NCBI RefSeq assembly: GCF_027487935.1
Contig: NZ_JAIYCP010000010.1
Location: forward strand, 1 to 64,000
DNA length: 64,000 nucleotides
Reading direction: 5' to 3'
Source of the DNA: Brevundimonas sp.
GTDB lineage: Bacteria > Pseudomonadota > Alphaproteobacteria > Caulobacterales > Caulobacteraceae
Numbering within the stretch: the stretch's first letter is position 1; each line of letters opens with the position of its first letter. Positions 17,707 through 26,384 of the stretch are shown here, piece by piece. The position numbers and the translations under genes are program-made. The notes under the pieces were generated by a model. The model searched no databases. It worked only from the letters and a program-made list of their open reading frames with translations, and was not told the origin of the DNA.

Positions 17707-20700
17707 ATGACCATCACGCCCGCTCCTGCCTGCCCTCCTTCGCGGCCTGCACGCGGGCGTGGTCGTCGCGCCGTTATCCTTGCGGGTGCGGCTGTCGGCG
17801 TGCTGTCAGTCCTGATCGCCCTGCTCTACCTGAACCGGCGCGAGGCGACGCGACAGGTCCTGACAAGCTGGCTGGAGCATCAGGGGATCGAGGCCGATGC
17901 CCAGGTCGAGCGGCTGGAACTGGACGGTCTGGCGGCCAGCATCCGCATCGGCGACGCCGCCGATCCCGATGTGATCGTCGAACGGGTCGAGGTCGACTAC
18001 GCGATCCGCGCGCCATGGTCGAAGGGAGGGCTCGCCCTGACGCCCACGCGCATCCGTCTGGTCCGCCCGGTGGTGCGCGCCAGTCTTCGTAACGGCAAGC
18101 TGACCCTGGGTTCACTGGATCCCCTGATCGAGCGCTTCACCGGTCGTCCGCCGCGGCCCGACAGTCCCGGTCCGCTGGTCCTCGTCGAGAGCGCCCGCGT
18201 CCGGCTCGATACGGACTATGGTGCCGCCAACATCTTCGGTGACGCCCGTATCGATGGCGGCAAGCTTGTCCGGCTGGCCGCCCGGATGCCCGCGATGGCC
18301 TTCAAAAGCGGTGACGTGGAGGCAGAGGGGTTGCAGGCCACGGTCGAACTGGCCACCGAGGGCGATCGCGTGGCCGTCCGACTTGCGACTCAGGCCGATC
18401 GGGCGCGCCTGCGTGGCGTCCAGGTTGATGATGCCCGCCTGACCCTGGCCGGCGACCTCCCCTATCCCGATCTCGAGTCCCGGCGGGGTGATGGCCCGGC
18501 AAGGTTCGAACTGCGCGTAGCCGCCGCCCGTCTTTTCGGCGGCGAGGTGTCGGCCCGGGATGTCGACGGGCAGATGACGTTCGCCGGCCAGACCACCGGC
18601 TGGATCGAGCGCTTCGGCATCGAGGGAGTCAGCACGGGCGAGCTTCGCGCGGTCAGTATCGACGGCCCTTCTGCCTCGGCGAATACCGTGCGCCTGGGTG
18701 TGACTTCGACCCGGGTCCGGTTGGCATACGATACCACCGGGCTGAGCTGGGGACTGGACGGGAGCGCTGCGATCACGGCGGCCCGTGCCGTCGGGGCCGG
18801 ACTGGACATGGCCGGACTGAACCTGACCTCAGACCGGCTGATCGCGGGCGGACGGGGGTCAGCGGTCGAAGCGGAGGCTCCCATCCTTCTCGCTGCAGGA
18901 CGGTTGATCCGGGGCGACCTGATCCTGACGGGCGTAAGAGGCGCGATTGATTTCGATCTGACCTCGGTTGATGGCCTGCGGGTCACAGCCCGGGGTGCGC
19001 TCCGGTCGGGGCGTGCCGATTGGCCGCTTCTCGGGCAGCCATCCGGGGCTGACGTGCCGGAGCTCGCCGGCATGAAGGGTGCGCTCGCGGCCTTCACTGT
19101 CGATGTCCCCGGGTTCGAACTCAGCGCGGAGCGGTCCGGTACGCGCCTGACCCTGACCCGTCCGGCAACGCTGCGGCCATTGAACGGCGGCATACTCGCC
19201 GTGAGTCCGGCTGACACACCTGTCTTCCTTGCTGTGCCCGGGCATGCGGGTGGCGGTGCCTTTTCACTGACGGCGACGCGGGGGCGGGGTCTGCCGGAAG
19301 CGACCTTTGTCATTCCGGCCTGGCGGCTGACGCCGTCGGGCTTCATGGCCACACTCGATGGCCGTGCTGCCCTGGATTTTGGCCTTGCCCGGCGGCTCGT
19401 GCTTCAGACCCGCGGCGAACTGAGGTCGTCCGGCAGTCGCCTCACCTATTTCGCCGACCGCTGTATTCCCCTGACCGTCGGACAGCTCGAGCTGGATGAA
19501 AGCGATGTCGTCGATGTTGCCGGCGACATCTGCCCTGTCACCGGTCCGTTGGTCAGCGTCGCAGACGGTCTCTGGCGGGTCGAGGGCGCGCTACGGCACC
19601 TGAGTGCCTCGGCTCCCTTTCTCTCCCTGCGGTTCAGCGACACCGAGGGTGGCTTCAACGCCAGCGGCGGCTCGGGAGGCCTGAGCATGGAGGCTCGCAT
19701 CGCCCGGGCGACGGTCACCGACTCCACCTCACCCCCTCGCTTTCATCCCCTGACAGCGACCGGTTCCGCGCGTCTGGCGGACGCAGGCTGGACCGGCGAC
19801 TTCGATCTGGTCCGTGGCGAGACTTTGCTGGGGCATCTGACCCTGGCCCATGATGGCTCTGAAGGAGCAGGGGGACTGGTGATCGAAGCCCCGTCAATCG
19901 CCTTCGTCGAAGGCGGTCTCCAGCCCGCCGATCTCAGCCCATTGGCCGGGTTCATCGGATCGCCGGCCACGGGGTCGGTCGCCTTCGATGGTCGCATCGA
20001 CTGGCGGGCCGGGACGGAGGCGACAAGCTCGGGACGTCTGACCATCCCGGGCCTCGACTTCATCAGCCCGGCCGGTCCGGTGAAGGGCCTGAGCGGAACC
20101 GTCGACTTCATCAACCTGAGCCCGCTGACCGCGGCTCCGGGGCAACGGCTGTCCGCTGCAGTCCTGGAATCGGCGGTCCCTCTGACCGACATCCAACTGA
20201 CGTTTGGCCTCGACAAGGCGGCGGTGACCATAGAGGGCGGCGATCTTGTCGTGGCCGGCGGCCGCATAAGCGTCGAGCCTTTCGCCGTCCCCCTTGATCC
20301 GAACCGGCCGATAACCGGTGTCATTGTGCTCGAGAACGTCCAGCTGGGTGAGGTCATCACCGGCTCCGGCTTCGGCGACAAGGTCAGTCTCGACGCCGTG
20401 GTTTCGGGCCGCCTGCCCTTCACCGCCGACCGGGTGAACGGTGTCCGCATCGCCGGCGGCGCGCTGGCGGCGGTCCGGCCCGGCCGCCTGTCCATCGCCC
20501 GCGCAGCCCTCAATGGTCTGGAGGCCGGCGGTGGCGGAGAGGCGGTGCCATCCAATATGGTCCAGGACCTGGCCTACCAGGCCATGGAAAACCTTTCGTT
20601 CGACATCCTCTCGGCAGAGGTCAACAGCCTCGATGAGGGCCGTATAGGTGTGTTATTCCGCATTCGCGGCCGTCACGATCCTCCGGTGCGGCAGGAATTG

Positions 20701-20874
20701 CGCATACCTCTCTCCGAGTTCATCAGCCGTGAGTTCCTGAACCGGATTCTGCCCTTGCCGTCCGACACCGGGATCGACCTGACCTTGGACACCACCCTCA
20801 ACCTGAACCAGTTGATCGGCGACCTGATGGAGATGAACCGGGCCCGTGGCGGACAGCCTTCGGTCACGCCGTGA
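17707..20874 (+). CDS. ydbH: YdbH-like AsmA/TamB-type intermembrane protein
   Basis: 1055 residues, somewhat longer than E. coli YdbH. One N-terminal transmembrane helix (about 21-42, RRAVILAGAAVGVLSVLIAL) and then a very long beta-rich body with repeated short strands ending in Asp/Gly turns, as in the bridge-like lipid transfer proteins (TamB, YhdP, YdbH). The C-terminal part (DGKV-like strands, then SLDEGRIGVLFRIRGRHDPP, about 970-1010) matches the YdbH domain. The next two genes encode YnbE and YdbL homologues, which makes the identification firm. Known role in E. coli: redundant anterograde phospholipid transport to the outer membrane with YnbE as partner. Confidence 0.85.
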   Translation: MTITPAPACPPSRPARGRGRRAVILAGAAVGVLSVLIALLYLNRREATRQVLTSWLEHQGIEADAQVERLELDGLAASIRIGDAADPDVIVERVEVDYAIRAPWSKGGLALTPTRIRLVRPVVRASLRNGKLTLGSLDPLIERFTGRPPRPDSPGPLVLVESARVRLDTDYGAANIFGDARIDGGKLVRLAARMPAMAFKSGDVEAEGLQATVELATEGDRVAVRLATQADRARLRGVQVDDARLTLAGDLPYPDLESRRGDGPARFELRVAAARLFGGEVSARDVDGQMTFAGQTTGWIERFGIEGVSTGELRAVSIDGPSASANTVRLGVTSTRVRLAYDTTGLSWGLDGSAAITAARAVGAGLDMAGLNLTSDRLIAGGRGSAVEAEAPILLAAGRLIRGDLILTGVRGAIDFDLTSVDGLRVTARGALRSGRADWPLLGQPSGADVPELAGMKGALAAFTVDVPGFELSAERSGTRLTLTRPATLRPLNGGILAVSPADTPVFLAVPGHAGGGAFSLTATRGRGLPEATFVIPAWRLTPSGFMATLDGRAALDFGLARRLVLQTRGELRSSGSRLTYFADRCIPLTVGQLELDESDVVDVAGDICPVTGPLVSVADGLWRVEGALRHLSASAPFLSLRFSDTEGGFNASGGSGGLSMEARIARATVTDSTSPPRFHPLTATGSARLADAGWTGDFDLVRGETLLGHLTLAHDGSEGAGGLVIEAPSIAFVEGGLQPADLSPLAGFIGSPATGSVAFDGRIDWRAGTEATSSGRLTIPGLDFISPAGPVKGLSGTVDFINLSPLTAAPGQRLSAAVLESAVPLTDIQLTFGLDKAAVTIEGGDLVVAGGRISVEPFAVPLDPNRPITGVIVLENVQLGEVITGSGFGDKVSLDAVVSGRLPFTADRVNGVRIAGGALAAVRPGRLSIARAALNGLEAGGGGEAVPSNMVQDLAYQAMENLSFDILSAEVNSLDEGRIGVLFRIRGRHDPPVRQELRIPLSEFISREFLNRILPLPSDTGIDLTLDTTLNLNQLIGDLMEMNRARGGQPSVTP

Positions 20875-20956
20875 TCAGCCCGTTTTCGTTGTTCAGGACC
20901 CATTCACGCTCCTGCGCGTTAGATCGCATCAGATTGAAGACCGGAGACCTCCGCCC

Positions 20957-21157
20957 ATGACTCGGCCCAAGACCCGGACGCATGCCCGTCTCGCCCTGAT
21001 CGGCCTCATCGCCGCCGTGGGGACCGGGGCCTGCACGCCCACGGTCCGGCTGCAGGTCGATCCGATCACCATCTATGCGAAGCTCGACGCCGATGTTCGC
21101 GTACGCCTCGACAAGGAGTTGCAGGACCTCCTGATCGAAAACCCCAACCTGTTCTGA
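20957..21157 (+). CDS. ynbE: YnbE-family outer-membrane lipoprotein
   Basis: 66 residues. Lipoprotein signal with Cys at about 28 (GTGAC), then a short mature part containing VRLQVDPITIYAKLDADVRV and RLDKELQDLLIENPNLF, the conserved core of YnbE. In E. coli YnbE stacks on the C-terminus of YdbH at the outer membrane. It lies 82 bases after ydbH and 17 before ydbL, in the conserved order. Confidence 0.88.
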   Translation: MTRPKTRTHARLALIGLIAAVGTGACTPTVRLQVDPITIYAKLDADVRVRLDKELQDLLIENPNLF

Positions 21158-21174
21158 CGCGAAAGTTGCCCCAG

Positions 21175-21543
21175 ATGTCTTTCCGCAAATTCTTCGTCGT
21201 CGCTGCGGCCATTGCGGCCCTCGGCGTCGCCGCGGGCGCGGCCTTCGCCCAGACCGCCACCCAGAAATCGATGATCGACGCCGCCAAGGCTCAGGGCACG
21301 GTCGGTGAACAGGCTGATGGCTACCTCGGCTTCCGGCTGCCGTCGGTCGATGCTCCGCTGACCGAAGCCGTCCAGGTCACCAACGCGGCCCGTCGGGAAG
21401 CCTATGCCCGCAGCGCCCAGGCGGCCGGCGATGGCGCAACGACCGAAACCGCAGCAGCCCGGATGTTCCAGACACAGCTCCTGCCCCGCATCAGCACCGG
21501 CCAGTGGTACCGCAACGCCGATGGTCAGTGGGTCCAGCGCTGA
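21175..21543 (+). CDS. ydbL: YdbL family periplasmic protein (DUF1318)
   Basis: 122 residues. Signal peptide (MSFRKFFVVAAAIAALGVAAGAAFAQ) followed by the DUF1318 domain: MIDAAKAQGTVGEQADGYLG, VTNAARREAYARSA and the C-terminal GQWYRNADGQWVQR. In E. coli YdbL acts as a periplasmic chaperone-like regulator of the YdbH-YnbE complex. Start at 21175 is the ATG; an upstream TTG in frame is unlikely. Confidence 0.88.
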   Translation: MSFRKFFVVAAAIAALGVAAGAAFAQTATQKSMIDAAKAQGTVGEQADGYLGFRLPSVDAPLTEAVQVTNAARREAYARSAQAAGDGATTETAAARMFQTQLLPRISTGQWYRNADGQWVQR

Positions 21544-21782
21544 CCGCGCCTCGTCTGCTGCTGAAGAGTCTCGCGGTCATTGGCGTCGCGGTGATCGCGA
21601 TGGCGGCCATCAGCTTGGTCTGGACCGCGATTGGTGGTGGGCCGTTGGGCCTGCATGGTCTGATCGCCCTGTCGCTCGGTGTGCTGGGTACGGTGGGACT
21701 GACCTGGGCATTGATGGCGCTGGCCTTCAAGTCCAGCCGTGAAGGTTGGGACGACCGGCCCGACGATCCCGACAAGCCTTGA
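21528..21782 (+). CDS. small inner-membrane protein downstream of ydbL
   Basis: About 84 residues from a GTG at 21528 that overlaps the end of ydbL by 16 bases. Two transmembrane helices (LLKSLAVIGVAVIAMAAISL and LIALSLGVLGTVGLTWALMA) and an acidic tail (DDRPDDPDKP). The overlap suggests co-translation with the ydbH-ynbE-ydbL operon. Start position uncertain. No family recognised. Confidence 0.65.
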   Translation: MGPALTAPRLLLKSLAVIGVAVIAMAAISLVWTAIGGGPLGLHGLIALSLGVLGTVGLTWALMALAFKSSREGWDDRPDDPDKP

Positions 21783-21813
21783 GCCGCCGCGCCGCCCGCG
21801 CGATAGGTCGCGG

Positions 21814-22620
21814 ATGACAGACGCCCCAAAGCCCTCCGACATCACCTACGCCGGCTATCTGGCCCTCGACGACCTGCTCGCTGCACAGCATCCGTTGTCG
21901 GACGAGCATGATGAGATGTTGTTCGTCATCATACACCAGACCAAGGAGCTGTGGCTCAAACAGATCCTGCACGAGGTGACCCTGGCCCAGGCCCTGGTCC
22001 GCGGCGGCGATCTCGTCCCGGCCTACAAATGCCTGGCCCGGGTCAGCCGCATCCAGGCGGTGATGACGATGAGCTGGGATATCCTGGCGACGATGACGCC
22101 GGCTGACTACCTGCGCTTCCGCGGCGTGCTGGGCTCGTCCTCCGGCTTTCAGAGCGACCAGTTCCGGCGGTTCGAGTTCATGCTGGGGCTGAAGGACGAC
22201 CGCTTCCTGCGCTTCCATGTTGAACGCCCCGACGCTCATGCGGCGCTGCAGACGGCGCTGGCGGCGCCCAGCCTCTATGACGACGCCCTCGCCCAGCTCG
22301 CGGCCGCCGGCCTGCCGGTGCCGGCCGAGGCCCTGAGCCGCGATGTCAGCCGCCCCTATGAGCCGTCGGAAGGTGTCGAGAACGCCTGGCTTGAGGTCTA
22401 TCGCGACACCGCCCGCTGGTGGGCCCTCTACCAGCTGGCGGAGAAGCTGGTCGACCTGGACGACGCCCTGCTGACCTGGCGGCACAAACATGTCGTGACG
22501 GTCGAGCGCATCATCGGCCGGCGGCGCGGGACGGGCGGGACCGAGGGGGTCGCCTATCTGACCGAGACCCTGCAGCGACGCTGCTTCCCCGAGCTCTGGT
22601 CGCTGCGGACGAAGCTGTAG
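21814..22620 (+). CDS. kynA: tryptophan 2,3-dioxygenase
   Basis: 268-residue heme enzyme converting L-tryptophan to N-formylkynurenine, the first step of the kynurenine pathway. Signatures: TYAGYLALDDLLAAQHPLSD at the N-terminus, EHDEMLFVIIHQTKELWLKQ (active-site His at ~41), SSGFQSDQFRRFEFMLG, and the C-terminal heme-ligand region WRHKHVVTVERIIG followed by GTGGTEGVAYL. Start at 21814 fits family length. No other kynurenine genes are nearby; a strong terminator follows. Confidence 0.96.
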   Translation: MTDAPKPSDITYAGYLALDDLLAAQHPLSDEHDEMLFVIIHQTKELWLKQILHEVTLAQALVRGGDLVPAYKCLARVSRIQAVMTMSWDILATMTPADYLRFRGVLGSSSGFQSDQFRRFEFMLGLKDDRFLRFHVERPDAHAALQTALAAPSLYDDALAQLAAAGLPVPAEALSRDVSRPYEPSEGVENAWLEVYRDTARWWALYQLAEKLVDLDDALLTWRHKHVVTVERIIGRRRGTGGTEGVAYLTETLQRRCFPELWSLRTKL

Positions 22621-22625
22621 AGAAC

Positions 22626-22656
22626 AAAGGCCCCGGTCGCAGGACCGGGGCCTTTT
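22626..22656. terminator. bidirectional terminator between kynA and rplS
   Basis: A perfect 10-bp stem (GGCCCCGGTC / GACCGGGGCC) with a 4-base loop, flanked by AAA on one side and TTTT on the other, so it can stop both converging transcripts. Confidence 0.92.
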
Positions 22657-22679
22657 CAGTCTCAGCGAAAAGAAGCGGC

Positions 22680-23108
22680 TCAGGCTTCGGTTTCGTCGGC
22701 CTTCTGGGCGGAGCCGGTTTCCGGGACCACGACGCCCTTGACCGGGCGGATCGTCTGCTTTTCGGCGATCCGGGCCGATTTGCCGCGACGGTCACGCAGG
22801 TAATAGAGCTTGGCGCGCCGGACGACGCCGCGGCGCTTGACCTCGATGGAGTCGATGTTCGGCGACAGGATCGGGAAGACCCGCTCCACACCTTCGCCGA
22901 AGGAGATTTTGCGCACGGTGAAATTCTCGTTCACGCCGCCGCCGGCGCGGGCGATGCAGACGCCTTCGAACGCCTGGATGCGTTCGCGCTCGCCTTCCTT
23001 GATCTTGACCATGACCCGCAGCGTATCGCCGGGCTGGAAGTCGGGAATGTCGCGCTTGGCGATCAGGCGGGCTTTTTCTTCGGCTTCGATCGTCTGAAGG
23101 ATGTTCAT
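22680..23108 (-). CDS. rplS: 50S ribosomal protein L19
   Basis: 142 residues. Sequence [20 protein letters not shown], then [40 protein letters not shown] and [19 protein letters not shown] define L19, located at the 30S-50S interface. It carries the ~25-residue C-terminal extension common in alphaproteobacteria ([20 protein letters not shown]). One base separates it from trmD, and its AGGAG ribosome binding site lies within the trmD 3' end. Confidence 0.98.
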   Translation of the reverse strand: MNILQTIEAEEKARLIAKRDIPDFQPGDTLRVMVKIKEGERERIQAFEGVCIARAGGGVNENFTVRKISFGEGVERVFPILSPNIDSIEVKRRGVVRRAKLYYLRDRRGKSARIAEKQTIRPVKGVVVPETGSAQKADETEA

Positions 23109-23109
23109 T

Positions 23110-23865
23110 CTATTCTCCTCGAGCTTTTGCGCTCTTTACCTGTGATTTGGCGGGCTCAAGTCCCGCATGGGCCGTCTTGTCCGGATAGGCCGCCCAGAGG
23201 TCTGGCCGGCGGTCCCGGGTCGTCTCTCGCCGCTGCTCCTCGCGCCATGCGGCGACCTTTTTATGGTCTCCGGACAGCAGAACCTCGGGTATCTCCAGCC
23301 CCTCGAACGTCCGCGGTCGCGTGTACTGCGGATGCTCCAGAAGGCCGTCCTCGAAGCTCTCCGAACTCAGGCTGTCGGCCTGGCCCAGCACTCCGGGGAT
23401 CAATCGTACGCACGCCTCGATCACCACCATGGCCGCCGCCTCGCCACCGGCGAGCACTGCGTCCCCGACGGAGACCTCCTCGAACCCGCGCGCGTCGAGC
23501 ACACGCTGGTCCACCCCCTCGAACCGGCCGCAGAGGACGGTGATCCCGTCCGCCTTCGCCCATTCCTTCACGCGCGCCTGGGTCAGGGGCCGACCCCGGG
23601 CACTCATGTACAAAAGCGGCCGCCCTGACCCGGATACGCTGTCGAGCGCCTTGGCCACCACGTCCGCTTTCAGCACGGCTCCCGGCCCGCCCCCTGCGGG
23701 GGTGTCGTCCAGGAAGCCGCGCGTATCTGTGGAAAAGGCCCGAATGTCAACCGTATCAAGGCTCCAGAGCCCGCGCTCACGCCATGCCGTGCCGATCAGC
23801 GAGACGCCGAGCGGGCCGGGAAACGCTTCGGGGAACATGGTCAGGACGGTGGCGGTGAAGGGCAT
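23110..23865 (-). CDS. trmD: tRNA (guanine-37-N1)-methyltransferase
   Basis: 251 residues. The SPOUT-knot signature is clear ([20 protein letters not shown], then [18 protein letters not shown]), as is the N-terminal [15 protein letters not shown]. It methylates G37 of tRNAs to prevent frameshifting. The usual rpsP-rimM neighbours are absent; only rplS follows. Oddly, the mRNA directly before the ATG reads CACTCCTCCTC, with no purine-rich Shine-Dalgarno, because a heptamer array abuts the start codon. Confidence 0.97.
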   Translation of the reverse strand: MPFTATVLTMFPEAFPGPLGVSLIGTAWRERGLWSLDTVDIRAFSTDTRGFLDDTPAGGGPGAVLKADVVAKALDSVSGSGRPLLYMSARGRPLTQARVKEWAKADGITVLCGRFEGVDQRVLDARGFEEVSVGDAVLAGGEAAAMVVIEACVRLIPGVLGQADSLSSESFEDGLLEHPQYTRPRTFEGLEIPEVLLSGDHKKVAAWREEQRRETTRDRRPDLWAAYPDKTAHAGLEPAKSQVKSAKARGE

Positions 23866-23871
23866 GAGGAG

Positions 23872-23974
23872 GAGTGATTAGTGGTTAGTGATTAGTGGTT
23901 GGGGGCGAGCGCGGCGGCGGCGACAGACCCTCTAGCCTCAACCGTGGCCACTAGCCACTAACCACTGATCACTC
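23872..23974. repeat. inverted heptamer array upstream of trmD
   Basis: The left arm 23872-23900 consists of alternating AGTGATT and AGTGGTT units. The right arm 23946-23974 consists of the complementary type (GCCACTA, ACCACTG, ATCACTC). About 45 GC-rich bases lie between. The right arm ends inside the stop codon of the flavoprotein gene and the left arm ends within seven bases of the trmD start, so the array fills the whole spacer. Confidence 0.85.
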
Positions 23975-25223
23975 AGCAGACCTGCCCCGCCGCCCAGCCC
24001 GACGACCAGGCCCACTGGAAATTATAGCCGCCGAGCCAGCCGGTGATGTCGGCGGCCTCGCCGATGACATAGAGGCCCGGCACCGAGGTCGCGGCCATGG
24101 TCTGCTGGTCGAGCTGGTCGGTGGCGATGCCACCGAGCGTCACCTCGGCGGTGCGGTAGCCTTCGGAGCCGACGGGCTTGACGGTCCAGCCGTTCACGGC
24201 GGCGTCGAGGCGGCGCAGGGTCTTGTCGCCGACCTCGGCCAGCTTGCCCTTGACGTCTTCGCGGTCGCAGACGCTTTCGGCGAGGCGGCGGGGGATCAGA
24301 TGGCCCAGGGCCGTGTGGACCATCTGTTTGCCGTTCTCGTCCTTGGCGGCCTTGAGGCGGGTGTAGAGGTCCTCGCCCGGGGCCATGGCGACGGTGATGG
24401 CCTCGCCCTCGCGCCAGTAGCTGGAAATCTGGAGGATGGCGGGGCCCGAAAGGCCGCGATGCGTGAACAGCATGGCCTCATTGAAGGTTGGCCTATCGCC
24501 CGGAGCCTGTCCTCGGGCCGACCTTTGGTCGGACCCGGGGGGGCTACTTGAGGCCGGGACGGCGGTGACGCTGACATCCACGGCGACCCCGGCCAGCGGC
24601 GTCGTCTGTTCCAGCAGGCCGGCCTCGAAGGTCAGGGGGACCAGGGCCGGGCGGGTGTCGGTGACGCGCAGGCCGAATTGGCGGGCGGTGTCATAGGCCC
24701 AGCCGGTGGCCCCCATCTTGGGGATCGACTTGCCGCCGGTGGCCAGGACCAGCGAGCGGCAGCGGACCACAGAGCCGTCCGACAGGGCAGCCTCGAACCC
24801 GTCAGCGACCCGGTCGACCCGCTCGACCGAGACGCCCAGCGACAGGACCGCGCCTGCCGCCCGCAGGTCGTCGGTGAGCATGCGGATGATCTGTCTGGCG
24901 CTGTCGTCACAGAACAACTGACCCAGGGTCTTTTCGTGCCAGGCGATGCCGGCGCGGTCGACGCGTTTGACGAAGTCGTGCTGGGTGAACCGCTTCAGGG
25001 CCGAGGTGGCGAACCGCGGATTCTCGCCGAGGAAATTGGCGGGGCTGGTTCCGGTATTGGTGAAATTGCAGCGCCCGCCGCCGGAGATGCGGATCTTCTC
25101 GCCCGGCGCCCGGGCGTGGTCGAGGAGGCGCACGGAGCGCCCGCGCCGCCCGGCCTCACCGGCGCACATCATCCCGGCCGCGCCGGCGCCGACGATCAGG
25201 ACATCCACAGTCTGGGGGGTCAT
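23973..25223 (-). CDS. BaiN/HI0933-family FAD-dependent oxidoreductase
   Basis: 416 residues from MTPQTVDVLIVGAGAAGMMC, a dinucleotide-binding GxGxxG motif at the N-terminus. Other family marks: ISGGGRCNFTNTG, LATGGKSIPKMGATGWAY, and the C-terminal GLYVIGEAADITGWLGGYNF with QWAWSSGW. These flavoproteins are soluble; physiological substrates are mostly unknown, though BaiN acts on bile-acid intermediates in gut bacteria. The open frame continues upstream to 25382, but the family start is at 25223. Confidence 0.9.
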   Translation of the reverse strand: MTPQTVDVLIVGAGAAGMMCAGEAGRRGRSVRLLDHARAPGEKIRISGGGRCNFTNTGTSPANFLGENPRFATSALKRFTQHDFVKRVDRAGIAWHEKTLGQLFCDDSARQIIRMLTDDLRAAGAVLSLGVSVERVDRVADGFEAALSDGSVVRCRSLVLATGGKSIPKMGATGWAYDTARQFGLRVTDTRPALVPLTFEAGLLEQTTPLAGVAVDVSVTAVPASSSPPGSDQRSARGQAPGDRPTFNEAMLFTHRGLSGPAILQISSYWREGEAITVAMAPGEDLYTRLKAAKDENGKQMVHTALGHLIPRRLAESVCDREDVKGKLAEVGDKTLRRLDAAVNGWTVKPVGSEGYRTAEVTLGGIATDQLDQQTMAATSVPGLYVIGEAADITGWLGGYNFQWAWSSGWAAGQVC

Positions 25224-26044
25224 GGCGAGGGGCTTAGCACGGGCGGCGCCCGGGGCGGGAATACACTGTGACGCGCAGAAAAAGTTGAGGCGGTTTCGGG
25301 CGCGCGTTCGGGCAGCGTCAATAGGCTGACATTCCGCGTCGGCCTGGGGCGGTCGGGCGGGGTTTGGGGGTGGCGATGTCAAAGACCCTTGAGGCGGGGC
25401 GGGCCTTTGGCCGCCTCGCGCCGCATTATAGGTCGGTTTGGGGCAATGGTGGGTTGGCGGCGGTTTGTGGCGGCGGGTTGGTGCCGGAACCGGGGTCGAA
25501 AGGGCAGCTTCTGGGGTCGGGAGGGGGGTGATTATCGGGGGCGAGAATACACTGTTTGCGGCGCGCCCCCTCCGGCCCTTCGGGCCACCTCCCCCATGAA
25601 GGGGGAGGAGAACTTGTCATCCCGGACGCCGCGAAGCGGCGATCCGGGACGGTGGTGCCGCCAACCCCACGACCGTCCCGGAAGCGGCGCCCGCCGCTAT
25701 CCGGGGCAAGGGTCCGGAGGACGCGCGGGTCGCCGCCCTGCTCCCGGCTCAGCCCTGCGGGCTGTCCGGGAGGACGGAAGGGGTGGCCTGTCCCGTCCCG
25801 GCTCTTCCCCCGGCTTTCGCCGGGGTTCGGCCGGGATGACAAGGAGGCCTGCATTCCTCCCCCGCCGGGGGAGGGGGAGGAGCGCATGCGATCCGACGAC
25901 GGGACCATGCGGAGCATGGTGGAGGGGCCCTACCCCTCCGCTGTGGTCAAAAAGAACAAACCACGAACATTCCGGTTGACTCCGTCCCGCCGGATCGGCT
26001 GGATCATCCCGGGTCGGCGGTTTCAGAAACGAAGGACACAGATC
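25224..26044. repeat. 820-base non-coding gap with composite palindromic repeats
   Basis: From about 25556 to 25945 the DNA is a chain of palindromic modules: CTCCGGCCCTTCGGGCC with flanking GGGGGAGG, the CATCCCGGACGCC..GGATCCGGGACGG unit (25617-25657), GGCTCAGCCCTGCGGGCTGTCCGGG (about 25748-25775) and CTCCCCCGCCGGGGGAGG (25857-25880). The same modules recur at 35360-35600, 37355-37755 and 48990-49045. Open frames across it (for example 25389-25979) read through these repeats and are not credible genes. Confidence 0.8.
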
Positions 26045-26242
26045 ATGCCGGTCGAAGACCGTATCGCCGCCCGCCTGCTGGAGGCCCTGGCCGGCCTCGA
26101 CCTGACCAGCGCCGACGGCCGCGCCGGCATCCACACCCTGCTGTCCGAGATCGAACGCGCCTGCCCCGGCGTCCTGCTGCAGCAGGCGGCGCGGATGGAG
26201 CTGCGGGCGGTGGGGTGGCCGCGCCCGGGCACCGACCGATAA
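26045..26242 (+). CDS. hypothetical small protein
   Basis: 65 residues, predicted mostly helical (DRIAARLLEALAGLDL; IHTLLSEIERACPGVLLQQA). GAAGGA lies about 11 bases upstream of the ATG. It stands alone between repeat clusters. Similar short helical proteins are common orphans in this group, but no family is recognised and it could be spurious. Confidence 0.45.
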   Translation: MPVEDRIAARLLEALAGLDLTSADGRAGIHTLLSEIERACPGVLLQQAARMELRAVGWPRPGTDR

Positions 26243-26285
26243 GCCCCCCGCGCCCCGCCAGCCCCCCGAACGCCCGTCAGCTTCG

Positions 26286-26332
26286 CGAAAGCTTGTCATC
26301 CCCGCGAAAGCGGGGACGCGCCACGACCTTTC
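26286..26332. repeat. REP-like palindrome (CATCCCCGCGAAAGCGGGGA type)
   Basis: CCCCGC-GAAA-GCGGGG hairpin within CTTGTCATCCCCGCGAAAGC, followed by GACGCGCCACGACCT. The same ~38 bases recur at 27321-27358, where they run on into the 100-bp direct repeat. Confidence 0.75.
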
Positions 26333-26384
26333 GCCGCAAACGCACCTCTTCACAACCGGGAGTAAATCGCGCGATCATACGGCC

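Noticed and set aside
25389-25979. Open reading frame downstream of the flavoprotein gene
   Set aside because: Most of it is composite palindromic repeat sequence and there is no ribosome binding site.
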